Source: Saccoglossus kowalevskii
Lineage: Eukaryota; Hemichordata; Enteropneusta; Harrimaniidae
Length of the DNA stretch: 55,174 nucleotides
Reading direction: 5' to 3'
Assembly (NCBI RefSeq): GCF_000003605.2
Contig: NW_003141308.1
Coordinates: 198,594 to 253,767 of the forward strand
The number at the start of each line of letters is the position of its first letter. The first letter of the stretch is position 1. The position numbers and the translations under genes are program-made. Below are positions 1 to 13,300 of this stretch, piece after piece. The notes under the pieces were generated by a model that saw only the letters and a program-made list of their open reading frames with translations, was not told where the DNA came from and searched no databases.

Positions 1-72
1 TTTTACACGCGTTGTATACGTCGCTGTGAGTCCCAAATTGAACAGGACGCGACACTACCACTGCCGCCCTTT
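1..72 (-). mobile_element. truncated terminal segment of a TTAAAGGGC-type MITE
   Basis: The first 72 bases match the reverse complement of about 28098-28176 with few differences, starting TTTTACACGCGTTGTATACG and ending in GCCGCCCTTTAA, the inverted-repeat terminus. The remainder lies outside the window. Confidence 0.7.
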
Positions 73-1559
73 AATGTGGTACTCTGAAATCGTTTCTAAA
101 ATTATGAGGTATTATAGACTAGTATGTGAAATATTTCATTACTCTCGCTTTCTTTGCCCAGGGACACAGAGACTTGCCCACGTAAATTCCTCGCGACAAA
201 ACGTAAAATGAAATACACCAGCTGAGCATGCGCGGAGCAGCATTGAAATTCCATTTTTATAGTTTTTATATAAAGTAGAAAATTTAGAAAAGTATTTTCT
301 ACTATTAAATTCCGCACTATGATATCATCCATAAATATTTATCGTGAAACATTTGATAGTCTGAATTACGTAACAAACCTTTAGGTTTTACTGCTTTTCA
401 GCGAGTCCGAACGTTGGCGTTCATTTTGGCTTCTCGTTTGATTGTTAACGCATTTTGAACCGAATTCAAATTTCGGACTACTGCGTAGTGTTACTGCGCA
501 TACATTGGCGGGGAACTCGCTATTGGGCCACAAATCAAGCATAGTTCAAATATTTTGATAGAAAAAGGTTCAATTAAAACCAGAAACTCACTAAAATAAA
601 TTCAATGTCTTAAATGTTTTAACAATATTTAAATTTATAATAATAATATATTTTTCATGGAACCGACGAAAATTTCGAGATATGAAGAGATAATTTCAAT
701 GTAAAAATAAAAATTTTTAGAATCCTCAAACATCGCATTTCGAGTATATACGCTCAATTTATATTTCACATAACAGCACAGTTCCAAGACCGCCCTATGG
801 ACCTTCAATAATGATATCGGAGTGCAACACACGCCACTTATTAGCGTATAAGGCAGATCATAGAGCTGTATGGTAAACACTTTGGATACTCCAACACCAC
901 GCCCTCGTATTTATTTTCCATTATTAGTTATTATTATAGATAAGTATGTTCCATATAATTGACTAGTTATTAAAATATTTGTATTAACTTTGAAACTGTA
1001 TTTTATTCATTTGTATTAGATTGCGTAACTAGGCAGTTATTTGGTATTGTCACCCCATGGCGTTTTGCACTACTACCCTCTGTGTTAACTTTAGGAGGAA
1101 TTTCACTGTTGATTGGTCATTGACGTTGCGATGTACAGACAAATTAATCACTAGAAAATCGCGTTGTATTCAATTTAGCGAAAAAAGGCCTGAGAATAAA
1201 TTTGGGTTGACCTCGTTCCCACGTAACTCCGGGCTTTTTCTCGATCATGATAAATTTACGCTGAACTTAGATCCCATCAATCAATAATCTTCAAAACGCT
1301 TCAAACTAATCGTTTGGTACCGAACATTTAAACTGCAAGACATTTTTTTATTATTATCACAATGGTTCAAAGGTCACCAGACCGTTGTGTAATCGTATTC
1401 CGTTCTTTGAAATTTATAAAATATGTTATAGTATATAATAATATATAAACATTTTAATATCTGTAAAACGTTCATGGTTTTCTGAAATTCAACGCTTTGT
1501 AGTTTAGAGTTCATTATTATTTTAAAGCGCGTCACAGCGATACGGGTCCCATGTGATGG

Positions 1560-2170
1560 TAGGTTTTCATTTCATGGTTGGTCCATGCGTGTACGAAATT
1601 TTCGCGCATCCCCCAGTCAGTTATCACCCCCATTTTTGAATAACCACACCTCAATATTTCTTTCCACGGCTCACAAGCTGCGAGTATGAAGAGCGCCTTC
1701 AAATACTTTTGTTTTTATGATCGCAAAATTGATGTACGCCACCACACAAAAGCATTATTTTCTCTCTCTTCTTGGTTCGGCGGTGTGTATTCCATACCAT
1801 CGAGCCCAATTTCCATATAATGTACATAAAAACAAAGGCGACGATTTCATGGTTGGTCCATGCGTGTATGACAGCCAGTCAGCACTTCCATTTTTGAATA
1901 ACCACACCTCATTATTTCTTTCCACGGCGCTTCGTGATATTTTTGAAGAAAAGTATTAAAAACTCGGAAGAGGCTTTGAGAAATGTTATCCGATAATGAA
2001 GTAACTGACGCCCCAATATTGTGTAATGTAATATTTTCGCTGGACTTTACTTTTCAAATGTTCCAGCATAACTGAGTTGGTTTTGTCCACCAGAGTTTCG
2101 CAATATTTCTTCCTAACGAGCTGCGATTATGAAGAGCGCCCTCAAATACTTTTGTTTTTATGGTTTGATG
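1560..2170. repeat. cluster of diverged direct repeats
   Basis: The motif TTTCATGGTTGGTCCATGCG occurs near 1570 and 1848. A block beginning TTTTTGAATAACCACACCTC occurs near 1633 and 1889. A block GAAGAGCGCC(T/C)TCAAATACT occurs near 1689 and 2129. The staggered pairs point to tandem duplication of a unit of a few hundred bases, perhaps a transposon remnant. No coding sequence is recognised. Confidence 0.7.
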
Positions 2171-2762
2171 GGGCGGTGTGTATTCGAGCACTGTGATTCG
2201 AGGGACATGCAGAGGAAAAACTTTCTGTGAACATTTTATAGCGAATGTCGCAAATTTCATGAAAATATTACCAGTAGGGATGTTTTTACCGGGGAATTGG
2301 GGGCAGGACATCCTTTTCATGGAGGCACCTGACATTTTTGCCTCGTGTTGCAGCCATGGTAATATCAGTTATGTATGGAAGGCCCAGTTTTTAATAAAAT
2401 ATTACTTTGTTTTATTTCTATATTGACCCATACAAAAGGTATTATGTAACAAATGTATGATGCTACAACACTCAACCTGCAATGGGGGTGGCAGGATATC
2501 TACCTAAAACTCGCAGTATTACTTTGTTAAAGTACAGCAACTGTAGCACCAACAGCCTGCTTGTACTGTGTTCTAGTAAACTTTCTTGGTCCTACAAACA
2601 TTGAACATTTACTAGAAACTCAGACCACTAACTACCATTAGCATACTTTAACAATCAGTAAACCCACGATTTCTAATGTTTCCGTCTAATAGAGCAAATA
2701 TAGTGCATAGTAACATCTAGATTTGCAAAAATCGAGACTTTTTTTTATTTAAAAAAAAAATT

Positions 2763-2874
2763 GTCAGTTAAGCCTTTTTAGCGTTATCGCAAAAACTAAC
2801 GTGACCACGGAAAAAAAATGGATTCCTTTCACTGTCACGTTAGTTTTTGCGATCACGCTAAAAGGACTGAAAAC
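2763..2874. repeat. foldback (long inverted repeat)
   Basis: The left arm (2763-2812, containing GCAAAAACTAACGTGAC) and right arm (2827-2874, containing GTCACGTTAGTTTTTGC) are inverted copies over roughly 45 bases around a short A-rich loop. A hairpin of this size resembles a foldback MITE. Confidence 0.85.
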
Positions 2875-5800
2875 AATTATTTCTTTTTATAAAACAAAAA
2901 AGACCAGACTTTGCCAGCCTAAGAAACAGCTTGTAACAGGAATACAGATTCCATGCATAGTGCAAGTAACACACAAATCAGTATTCAGGCTTTTTTTATT
3001 CAAAGATCATGAAGACAATTACACCCAATAAAAGTCTGTATAGATATGGAACAACCCGTCAGGCTGCATCAATTAGCCAATCAAAGCATGATTAAGACCA
3101 AGTCCAACCAACTGCTACAAACACCGCCGTGTAAAACCTTACAATTGCGTTATTTGAAACAAATGATTAGAAATGTCAAAACAAATTTTTTCACAAACCC
3201 GAAAAGTTTCCATATCATTGAATACATATTACTGATTTTATACACCAATTATAAATAAGCTTATGAAAAATGATAACACACACATCAGCCATACAAAAAA
3301 AAAAAAAAACCCTGAAAACATGAAGAACATAAACTGGTTACACTATGCAAATTTAATTTGAAATTTACAAATGATTGGCATACTAATTTAATATCTTTGA
3401 TTGTGGAAAAAAAAAATTGTCTGCAAAAATAACATGCTGAGAAGCTTTTTATTCAATATACAATTATGTTTGGTTTTTCATACAACATTCGCTTCCTGGC
3501 TGAGAACATTCACCCTAACCATATTTTCAATATGACCACCCCCCAGAGTCTTGTATTCTGGAACTGGTATGAACTGGTATGAACTGGTATGAGAAACAAC
3601 TAAAATTTGACTCCTGCCAAATTAAAATTTACATACCCAATTATGCAAATCACTGCACTTAGTGCAGAATGTATTCATTTTGTTAATCTCGGGATCAAAA
3701 AAGAAAAAGAAATTTTGTCTTCAATATACGTGTTCTGTGTATACCGCAAATTCTAAAGCAAAACAAGTTACTGACCGACATCAAAGCAGTTTTAAATATG
3801 AAATAGAATAGATTTTACAAATAGACGCAGAAGATGGTTTGAATTCAGAACCCGTGTTTCAGCAGTTTTTATAAAATATACAAAAAAAATTACAACAGAT
3901 TGAAACACCGGCTATTTTGCTTCTTAAGGTTAATAAATAATTAGTACCTATATGTGTTGACTGATACAAATATCGGCCTGCAGTGGCCTAATTTTAATCA
4001 ACTAGTCAGTTAACTATTATACAAGACCAACTGAACGTTTTCTCGTAAATCTCAGCCCATTGCCAATTTTTCATTAGAATAGTTTAAGCAGTTTTCATAT
4101 CCTAGTATGAACAAATACTAAATCATAGACGCTGATTTTGGGAAAACTAAAAATACCGACAGTCAAAGTTTATAATATCGGAAATAAAAAAAAATAAAAA
4201 AATAAAATAAAGAAAGTGGTTGGAAGAAAGCCGTTTTTTTGTTACAAATTAATCAATTAAATATTGGGCAGTTTATATAAAAAGACAATACATAATTGCA
4301 GTACTAAGCTCTTTTTCTTTCATCCAGCTATATATCAAAAAAAAAATCATGACTTGTTGGCTAGAAATATACATCTCAAGTGCAGTTAATAAATAGACTT
4401 ACATGTAATGAAAAAAAACACAGAAAAACACTGGACATAGAATGAAATGAAGAGGTTAAAAAGAACAACCCAAGTTATTGTGGATATGGAGCAACCCAAT
4501 TAATTCTTAAACCAGGCTTTCCCTGAAATTATGAAAAATCATAGAATATTGAAAAGAGGAGGATACAAACATAGACAAAAGAAAAATCTGCGAGTGATAA
4601 AATAAATAAATAGAAAAAAAAAATGTTATGTGACACATGCACATTCCAAAGAACGTGGCAATACAAAGAGGACCTCATGCTCGGCCGTATCATGAAAAGT
4701 AATATTCATTTATTCTGAGACTTCCATGTTTCTCACAAATGAAAATTACAGCATGACTGATCCTATACATACACCACATGGTATTTTTCAACAGAATTGA
4801 TGTTTGTGTATTAACAGTAAATGGCAGTACCAAACAAAAAATTGAAGATAAAATTAATCCGACCGAGTAGGTTTTATTTATAGTCAAACGAACGAACGGA
4901 TCAATTTTATATCTCGTAAGATGAGAAATATCCAAATTATCATGTGGTTGGATCCCAACGTCATCATACAGGGGGGGACAAATGTACTTAACATCTGTAA
5001 GTTAGAAGATAACTGTTAAAGATGGGTGGAGATAACCTTCCTATGATAGAAAGAAAAAAATAGTTAGAAGCTCCACAAGTTTCCTACTAATCAAAGAGTT
5101 CTTCTGTGGCAAATTAGTTTGACAATAAATGATGCAATATACAAACATTGCTTTTAAATTTGAATCGCATCGTCTGTGAAAATTTTATTATAATTTTGTA
5201 GATGTAAATGCTTTTTAAAAGTTTTGTTTGTTTTACTAGTATTTTTACTTTGATTAGAGGAAATTATTAGAACATGACAAAATAAAACAAAACAACATGA
5301 GTGTTATGATGAATGCCATTATTGATGGTACAGGAGAAGTGGAATTATAAGAACTGTCTGGAAGCACATTATGTGTTATATTACCCATGATGCAACAGTA
5401 ACACAGGAACAGAAAGGATTTGTTAGGAAGTGTCTGATAACCATATCAATAACATGCACTGAATGAATGAAGACAAAAATGTATTAAAAAAAAAATTACA
5501 TCATGAATGAATAAAATTATTAATCCATGGGAAAAAATAAAAAAAGACAAAATGTTTTAGTTTGACTGTACAACCCAGCAGTGGCGGAGGGAGCACCAGG
5601 TAAAATATGCAGGTATGTGTTGGTGAAAGGAAGCTTATCACTATGACAACCCTATTAGACTCCGGTAACATACTGCATCCCCGGGTTTTCTACACCACCG
5701 GGTCTGTAAAGAAAAACACAGGTGGAAAACAATGAAAAATGTGGGAGTTTAAAAAAAAAAAAAGTCTATAATTGCAATATTAGTTAAAGATGTGGAGTGT

Positions 5801-7047
5801 AAAATGCGAAAATATGTTTAGAAAATATTCACAGCAACCCAAATGTGGGGAAAAATTGCACATACGCAACTTGCATTTTAGCTTGCATAAATTCAAACCA
5901 TAGATGCTATACAGTCTATGAATTGAACAATTTTGTGAAAAATGGGGGCCAAGAAAGACTAAAAAGCTAGTCTGAAAGACACTTGGTAGAAGGAAAAAAG
6001 ATCTCAATTTTTTTTTCAAATATCCATTATCAAATAATTATGTTAATCATTCCCATGTTAACTGGATATAGACCAAATTAGCGAATAAGGTACGCAAATC
6101 TAAATTCAACTTGTCTAGTTGTATATACTACTAGTTACCCCAACCCTAAAACCATCCCAGCATAGGCTGTTTTTGGATAACACTGATAATTTATCACTGC
6201 ATCATTCAGCCAATCAGGATCAAGCTCACTCTTGAGTGGTCCCAGAATGATGAGGTCTTTTCTGAGATAATCAAAGATAATGAGGATTTTCCTGAGCTGT
6301 CGGGATGACCAAGGTTTGACAGTATTGGACACTCCATTTTACATGACCAGATTTAGACATTGTTTATTTAAGAACAAGACTCTAATTTTTCACAGACTTA
6401 GAATTGCGAGGGAAGTAATATTTCTCCTTCCCTGCAATTGTCAGTATAATCTGATTAAGTAAGATAGCGTCACTTGCGAATTAACCAACTATTTCTATGT
6501 TATTTTGAATGTTTAACTCGCTCCCCCTGATACAACACTCCTCACTGATACAGTTGTAAGAGCATGATTCAAGAAATATTGATCGGCTTAAATTACACGA
6601 TTTAGATGAATTACAAAAATAAAACTAAACAAAAAGCGTTGGTCCTCAACAGATTTCCCACCCATAATATTCAAAATACCGATCGCTTATTATGAAACTT
6701 GCAACTTCAGCAGATTGCCAGTTGCTATGCCAACAATATTTGTTGTAGGGGAACATTACTTTGAATAAAACTCAGGGGGATTGTTACACATGCTGGGAGG
6801 GGAATGTCTGTCTGATGATTGGCAAACTACCCAGGCGCCACCGAACATTCGTTTCAGTAACAGTATCAAGTTAATATCTCGGATACACCAGGTTTTTGAA
6901 AATGCTGCCAGTTGAAATAAGTGTTTCGAAACACTTGCATGTTCATTTGTAGTACAGTACAATATAGTGCATCCAATGACGAGAGGGGTTATAACACGAA
7001 AGGCATGTTGCAAGCTTCCCAATTTATAAAGAGAATTACCCCCTTTC
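2875..7047. other. no gene recognised; probable 3' flank/UTR of SLC6
   Basis: Very AT-rich DNA with A/T runs and only short ORFs. A short tandem of GAACTGGTAT (about three copies) is at 3559-3592. I see no domain, splice-bounded exon or RNA gene here. Confidence 0.5.
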
Positions 7048-7053
7048 TTTATT
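7048..7053 (-). terminator. candidate poly(A) signal of the SLC6 gene
   Basis: AATAAA on the minus strand about 120 nt past the stop codon. It is the nearest canonical hexamer, but AT-rich DNA makes chance hexamers common and several more lie further on (for example near 6361). The true 3' end is unknown. Confidence 0.3.
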
Positions 7054-7172
7054 TGTACTCTAGGGAGTACTGTACACTGCAATGTTCTCATGCTGCGGGT
7101 TCAACATCGATGAGTGTTGTTAGTAGAGCCATCTTCCTTCCTCATCAGCATGTCATCACCATGGTTACACAC

Positions 7173-7358
7173 TTACTTCATATATTGAAGTTCTGCTTCT
7201 TTATCTTTTGAGTATCCATTGTATGGAGGTGGATTGCCGTTCAGTGGCTCTGTGGTATCAATGTTGAATACACCGGTCGTCATTATTATCGTCGGTTTTG
7301 CTTCTTCTCTACGAAGCTGATAAGGCTTGAGTTGTGGGGTGATGCAGTAACGAAACCG
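7173..7358 (-). CDS. SLC6A8-like: SLC6 coding exon 13: cytoplasmic C-terminus and stop
   Basis: Encodes residues 577-637 and the TAA at 7173-7175. Acceptor GTTTACAG|CGGT. The start ([12 protein letters not shown]) aligns with the post-TM12 LxP motif of relatives; the remaining tail is not conserved and ends QYMK. The stop overlaps an AAG|TAAGTG context that looks like a donor, but no downstream coding exon is visible. Confidence 0.92.
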   Translation of the reverse strand, partial: RFRYCITPQLKPYQLRREEAKPTIIMTTGVFNIDTTEPLNGNPPPYNGYSKDKEAELQYMK

Positions 7359-10300
7359 CTGTAAACAAAGAGTAAAATTAAGTCAGACAATATATTAACA
7401 TTTTTGTTTTCACTCTATTCTTTTGTCAGCTGTGTGGTTCCAAATCCCATCATCCTCAGTATTAAAATTTCATTCTTAGAAGAAAAGTTTTTTTTTTTTT
7501 GTGGCTGTTCCTCTTGCAACAGCTATCAGATAACAGGGACTTGACAAGCTCAACTAAGGCCAGGAAAAAAAAATTCTCAGTTTCATGGAAATTTTAAAAT
7601 GAGGCGATTTTTTTTTTTGAATACTAAAATGGGGGAAATTTGAAACAAGTGCGAGTACAAGCGGCATTTTGGAATGTTTTGGAAGGAAAAAAACGTCCGA
7701 GGCGTATAGTTCAAAATGATACGTGCAAAAACGAGAAACGTATTTTTTTTTCCCCTCAGCCTAAACTCATTTCGTCAGTGTCAAATAAGAAATATTACAC
7801 CAGGAAACACAAATTTAATTTCACTTACTTCTAAAAGACCTACTTCATTGAAACTGCCAGGAACCATAATCATCCTAGCAGTGGCTGCTATTGGTATGCA
7901 GATAATAGAAGACAAGGCCATGACCCAGCCTAAGCCGATGGCCCAATCAGGGTAAACATATTCACCCCAGGATCTTTCATAAGTCAGAGGACTGTAACTA
8001 ACACAACTGAAGATGAAAATACTCTGTTAAAAAAAGAAACAATATATATTACAACAATGTCAATCTTTTGACAGCGGATTATGTATTACAAACCTTTTCC
8101 ATTTCACTGAATTTATAATTAAATAACGACAGAAAAAAAAAAAGTGCATAATTGTAAAACCATATTATCGTCATTTCGAAATGTATTATCTTGATATGGT
8201 CCTCAACAACATCATGAGGACTGACTGAAAAATGCAGAGGGCTTGTCTGGTCACCATGTCTCTGTACTCGTACCAACGTGTCTGCCATAATTTCGAGCAC
8301 CGAGTTTTGTGGGCGAGTGTACCTGTACATGTATACAGGATGTCTAACGGATACTTACTGCACAAAAGAGAGGAGTAAACACAATCCAGCATATGCGATT
8401 CCATGGATCAGGCCTCCATCCAAGCATATGTTCAAAATGTTGGTACATACGTTTAGATCCTATAATCAAGCAAAAAAAAAAAAAAATCAGAAACATGTTT
8501 TAGCTTCTCGACTAGTGAAACAATTTTCAGTTAAAGCGAGGGAGTCGTCACCTGCGCAAACGTCAGATGGCCATACCAAGTCGTTGTTTACAAACGCACG
8601 TTTACCAATGAGCCTTTGCGTTTTTAATGTGCACTGTTATTGTCATTGGGACTCAATTCCCATGCCTGTGCAGGTGACTACCCTTTTGTTTTATATAATT
8701 TGTGTAGTGTTCATGATAGGAGTACAATTTCATTTGATGTTGAATGAGCATTTGAAAGAACACAGATTTACTCACCATAGACCCAACCAATAGCAGCAGC
8801 TTCAAAGAAGGACACCCATAACAGTGCAATACCACTGGCACAATAGTAATCAAATATCTGGAACACGTACATTCCACCCTGAAATCAAATACAAATAGAA
8901 ACTATGAAGTTGTGTACAAACAAGTTGACCATCACATGATAATCACATGGTGATCACATGGTCATGCATACACCTATCATGCGACAGCTAAACTTACCTC
9001 CATGATGAGAATTAAACCAACCAGGAACCAAATAAAGCAACAGCCAGCAATGAACAGAGGTTTCCTGTATTTCCCTGTTCTCAGTTGTTTCGGGAAAAGA
9101 TCACAGATGGCAGTTACAAAACCTTCAACGCCAACAAACTGCCAGATAAAAAAACAAAACAAAAAAACATCAGACATGCTTTTTATTAAAGGTACGTTTT
9201 TTTTTTTTTTTTTAAATCATACCTGGTAGTGAGTAGTGGATATTTTTATTGCTTCTCACACTTGTATTCAATTAAAAAATAAGTGTAACCTGTGAAATTG
9301 TCTGCTAAAATATTTGAGCACTTTTTGTTGTTGTTAGATCTGGTTTATTCTTGAAATTTGGGGACAAAACAAAAGCAGATCTTTCGTCTTGATTTGGTTG
9401 ATTTAGGTAGTCCAAAATTGGTTTTTGGTGTGATTCATAGGTCACATGGAATGATTTACATATATCTATTTTTTGTAAGTATTTGAGCAGTAGTTTTTAA
9501 ATATCAATAGAAACAGAGAAGGCTACATGCTTAAAGATTGATTTACCCAGGAATTAAGCATTTTTTTTTTTTTAATTTTACAATGCATCTATTCCATGAT
9601 GTGTTCAATGTTGGAAAGACGACAGACACTAATGTAGATGTCCACATGAACAATACCAACCAATTATACGCTGGCAAAAGAAAAGAGGTTATTACATCAA
9701 ATCTTTATGGTTACCCTAGATGGCGCAAATACATTCTGTTTGTAATGAGGGGATTTTCAGAAATAAAAACATATCCTCTCTACTGAAGAGGATTATGTCA
9801 AGTTATGAATACCTCGCTATCCAATCCCAGTAGAATAACCATAAAGAAGAACAATATAGACCATAACGGTGCAATTGGCATCTCCGCGACCGCTGCCGGA
9901 TAAGCAATAAAGGCCAGTCCTGGACCTATATGAAGTTAAGCATAATGAAGGCATCATTCTTGTGTCCTGAGTGGTGTCAACTAGACTACACTCTGTCAGT
10001 ACTTGTGTTTGCATAATTATATATTCATGTAACTAAATTAACTAAACATTGAAACAAAAAATATGTATAAAAACAAAAAAGTGTGTTTACCTGATTTTGC
10101 TACTTCACCAACTGGTACATTGTATTTTCCGGCCATAAATCCCAACGTTGAGAAAATGACAAACCCACCGTATATACTTGTACCGCTATTGAAACAAGCG
10201 AATATAATACAATCCCTATTGAAGAAAAGAAAAAGAAAATGAGTAATCCTGTTTAAAATCATTTGATAATTTAAACATGTGATGTTTTTGGGACTACTTT

Positions 10301-13300
10301 ATTTCATGTGTCAGAATACATACATTTATAACTGTGTGTTATGTCACCTCATCACTAGAATTTATTGATATGTAGTGAAACTGGTGCAGCTCAAAATGGC
10401 AGACAACCGTAAAACAGAAAACAATGAATAAGATCACTATAGTAAATGCGTCGGACATACCTTACAAAATTGTTTTTGAACTTATTATAACTTCCCAAAG
10501 CTACTAGTGTACCAAGACCAATAGAATAAGAAAAGAAGATCTGTGTTCCAGCATCAATCCAAACCTATTGCAAAAATCAAATTAAAACGTAAATTAAACA
10601 ATAGTTTAATGGAATATCAAAAATCAAAAGTTTTCAAACAAGTTTTTACTTTACCTGACTGTCTTTCAAACGCTCAACATCTGGCTTCAAATAAAAAATA
10701 ATCCCTTCGATAGCGTTTGGTAACGTGACAGCACGAATACACAGAATGGTAATTAGAACATATGGGAATGTAGCGGTGAAGTAGACAACCTAAAAACAAA
10801 GTAAAAGAGAAAAGTTGTTGTGAGGGCACTATACATTATACTTATTGTTGGGGTTATGGATCTATGACTTTCCTTATTAACTACATAGAATACATTGGAA
10901 CCCAAATTAACATTACATATAAGGGACACTGCTAAAGAGTCCTGGGCGAGCAAATCACGCACCCAGTAAACGCAACACAATCACTCAGTAAACATTCTTC
11001 TCCTCCAATTTAAAGTTTGCAAATATGATTATAATTGAATATAAATGTAATTCAAAAATCAGTTTCAATTCCACCAAATGAGTGGGAAATTTGTTTTGCT
11101 ATGCTTTAATTATTCCCCAAACATACCACACCCCAAAATCAGCTGTTTTTCTTTTCAATGCTGAATGATACAAAAGAAACGCTATGGACATGCACAGTTA
11201 ATCACACGAGAAGGATTACTCCCATACTTTATGGTTGAACAACCAGGTTGTCCACAATAATTTAAACCACTTAGTGACCTTCAAAATTGGGTCCATTGAT
11301 CTTTTAAAGTCATTAGACACAAAACAAAGCCATATACTGAATGTTTCAAAATAAATAGCCCACTCGAAACGGAAATCTCACCTATATTACGATTGTCCAT
11401 TTCGTTATTTTTGTCCACGGTTCCTGAGAAAGCTAGTAAAGGTAACACCCACCCTTAGAGCTACCAAGGACAATGACTACTCTGGTATTTGTCACAACAC
11501 AATTTGAACCAATAATAAAAATACGATGAAAAACAAAATTGACAGAGATGGAAAAATGTAGACTAAACATCACATGTTTAACCTTTTCACAACCATTTCC
11601 CTCTTTTCGTCACATTTTCAAAGTCTTGTTTTTTCTGAATTTTTTTTTTTTTTGAGTAAAACCCGACTCAAATTTTGTCTGTTGGCTCCAAACGTCTGGT
11701 GGTGGTGGTGGTTAATGAAAAATACATACCCTTCCAGTAGATTTTACGCCTTTGAAGACACACAAATAAACAGTGATCCAAGCGACTAGAAGACATCCTG
11801 CCATTGGCCAGTTCATACTACCCATATCCTCAATGCCATCTGATAATTTTAGCGCTTTTCTCCTGCAAGAAATCAACACAAAATTATTGAGTAACGTTCG
11901 AAATAGCATCCATGAATGCACTCACAATTGACTAAATCATTTGAATCGGGGAAATACCAAAATTCCTGCTCTAATTAACAACTTACAAATCAACAATTTT
12001 ACCCAACCTGATTACTGCAGCTGCCCTACATGAATAAACAACCCCTATACCTTTATGAAGCCAAAATCAACTTTTTTTTTTTACAATTCACAAAATCAAA
12101 CTTGCATTGTAATCAAAACATGTAGGCAATGTAGAATTAAAACTATTTGTCAAAAATAATAGCAATCCTAGAAAAATATTACAGCATTCAAATGATTGAA
12201 AAGGCATGATGGTTCAGCGTTTGGTGTACATCAAAATTCAACAAAAACATTGTTAACATTCACATAGAAATTAAACGTGCTTTTATAGTGGAAATACACA
12301 TAATATTCGTTAAATCGAGGGAGTCCTCATTTGTGCGTGCATCAGAAGGCCATAGTGTCTTATTGTTTACAAATAAGCGTCTACCCATGAGCCTTTGCGT
12401 ATTTTTGCATGCGTTGTTGTTGTTACTTTGGACTCAATCGCTGGAGATACGCAGGTACTCTGCTTTAATTAGCTAATAAACACCATATTTGTTCTATAAG
12501 TAGTGCATGTTTTTTTAAAAAATAAGTCATTTCAATGATTCAATCGTTGCTCCATTAGACAACTTTGGAACCCAAGCGCAGACCAACAGATCAAATTTGT
12601 TTTTGGCCTAATAGAGGCAAATACAGTATTACTTGCAATTAAAAAAAAATATACTTAATACGTACTCCCAAAATTCCACAACTGATGCAACACGTGTTGC
12701 ATTAACATCTAGTGTACTGTTCAAACCCGAACTGTTACTGCTACTGATGTAGTCATCAACGCAGGCCGGAGTGTTCCACCAGTTACCGCACGTCTCCCAG
12801 GGTAGTTTCGCCGTGAATGAATGAAACATGTAGAAAAACGCCCAGGCTAAGATCACAATGTAATAGATGTTAAGCCATTGGACAATTACTGTATTCGCAT
12901 AACCGATACCTGCAATCAACAAAATTAAATACCATGAAAACGTGAACTTTCTTTTGACACAGAATAATCCCAAGTTAGGGCTACAGAACCACAATATTTC
13001 GGTTTTGTCATTATTTCGTGCTTTTATTTCTTACCTTGGAAGAGAGGGCAGATCAACCATGCTGTGATGCCACCTTGACTCATGAACTGACCCAAACCAA
13101 CCTCAAGAATAAGAAGAGGAGCTCCAGCCCCCAACAACATGATAAAGTAAGGAATCAAAAAAGCTCCTGTGTAGAAAAAAAAAAAAAAATTATTTAATAT
13201 TGTTTTGATAGTTGTTCTTATAAAGGTTTGAATGGAAGGTAAATGTCGCCCTCATACAGAAAGAGAAGAAGAAAAAAATAGTTCATGAAAATAAATCAAA

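Noticed and set aside
8278-8793. 171-codon plus-strand ORF
   Set aside because: Antisense to SLC6 exons 10 and 11 and crossing a MITE; a shadow of the real gene.
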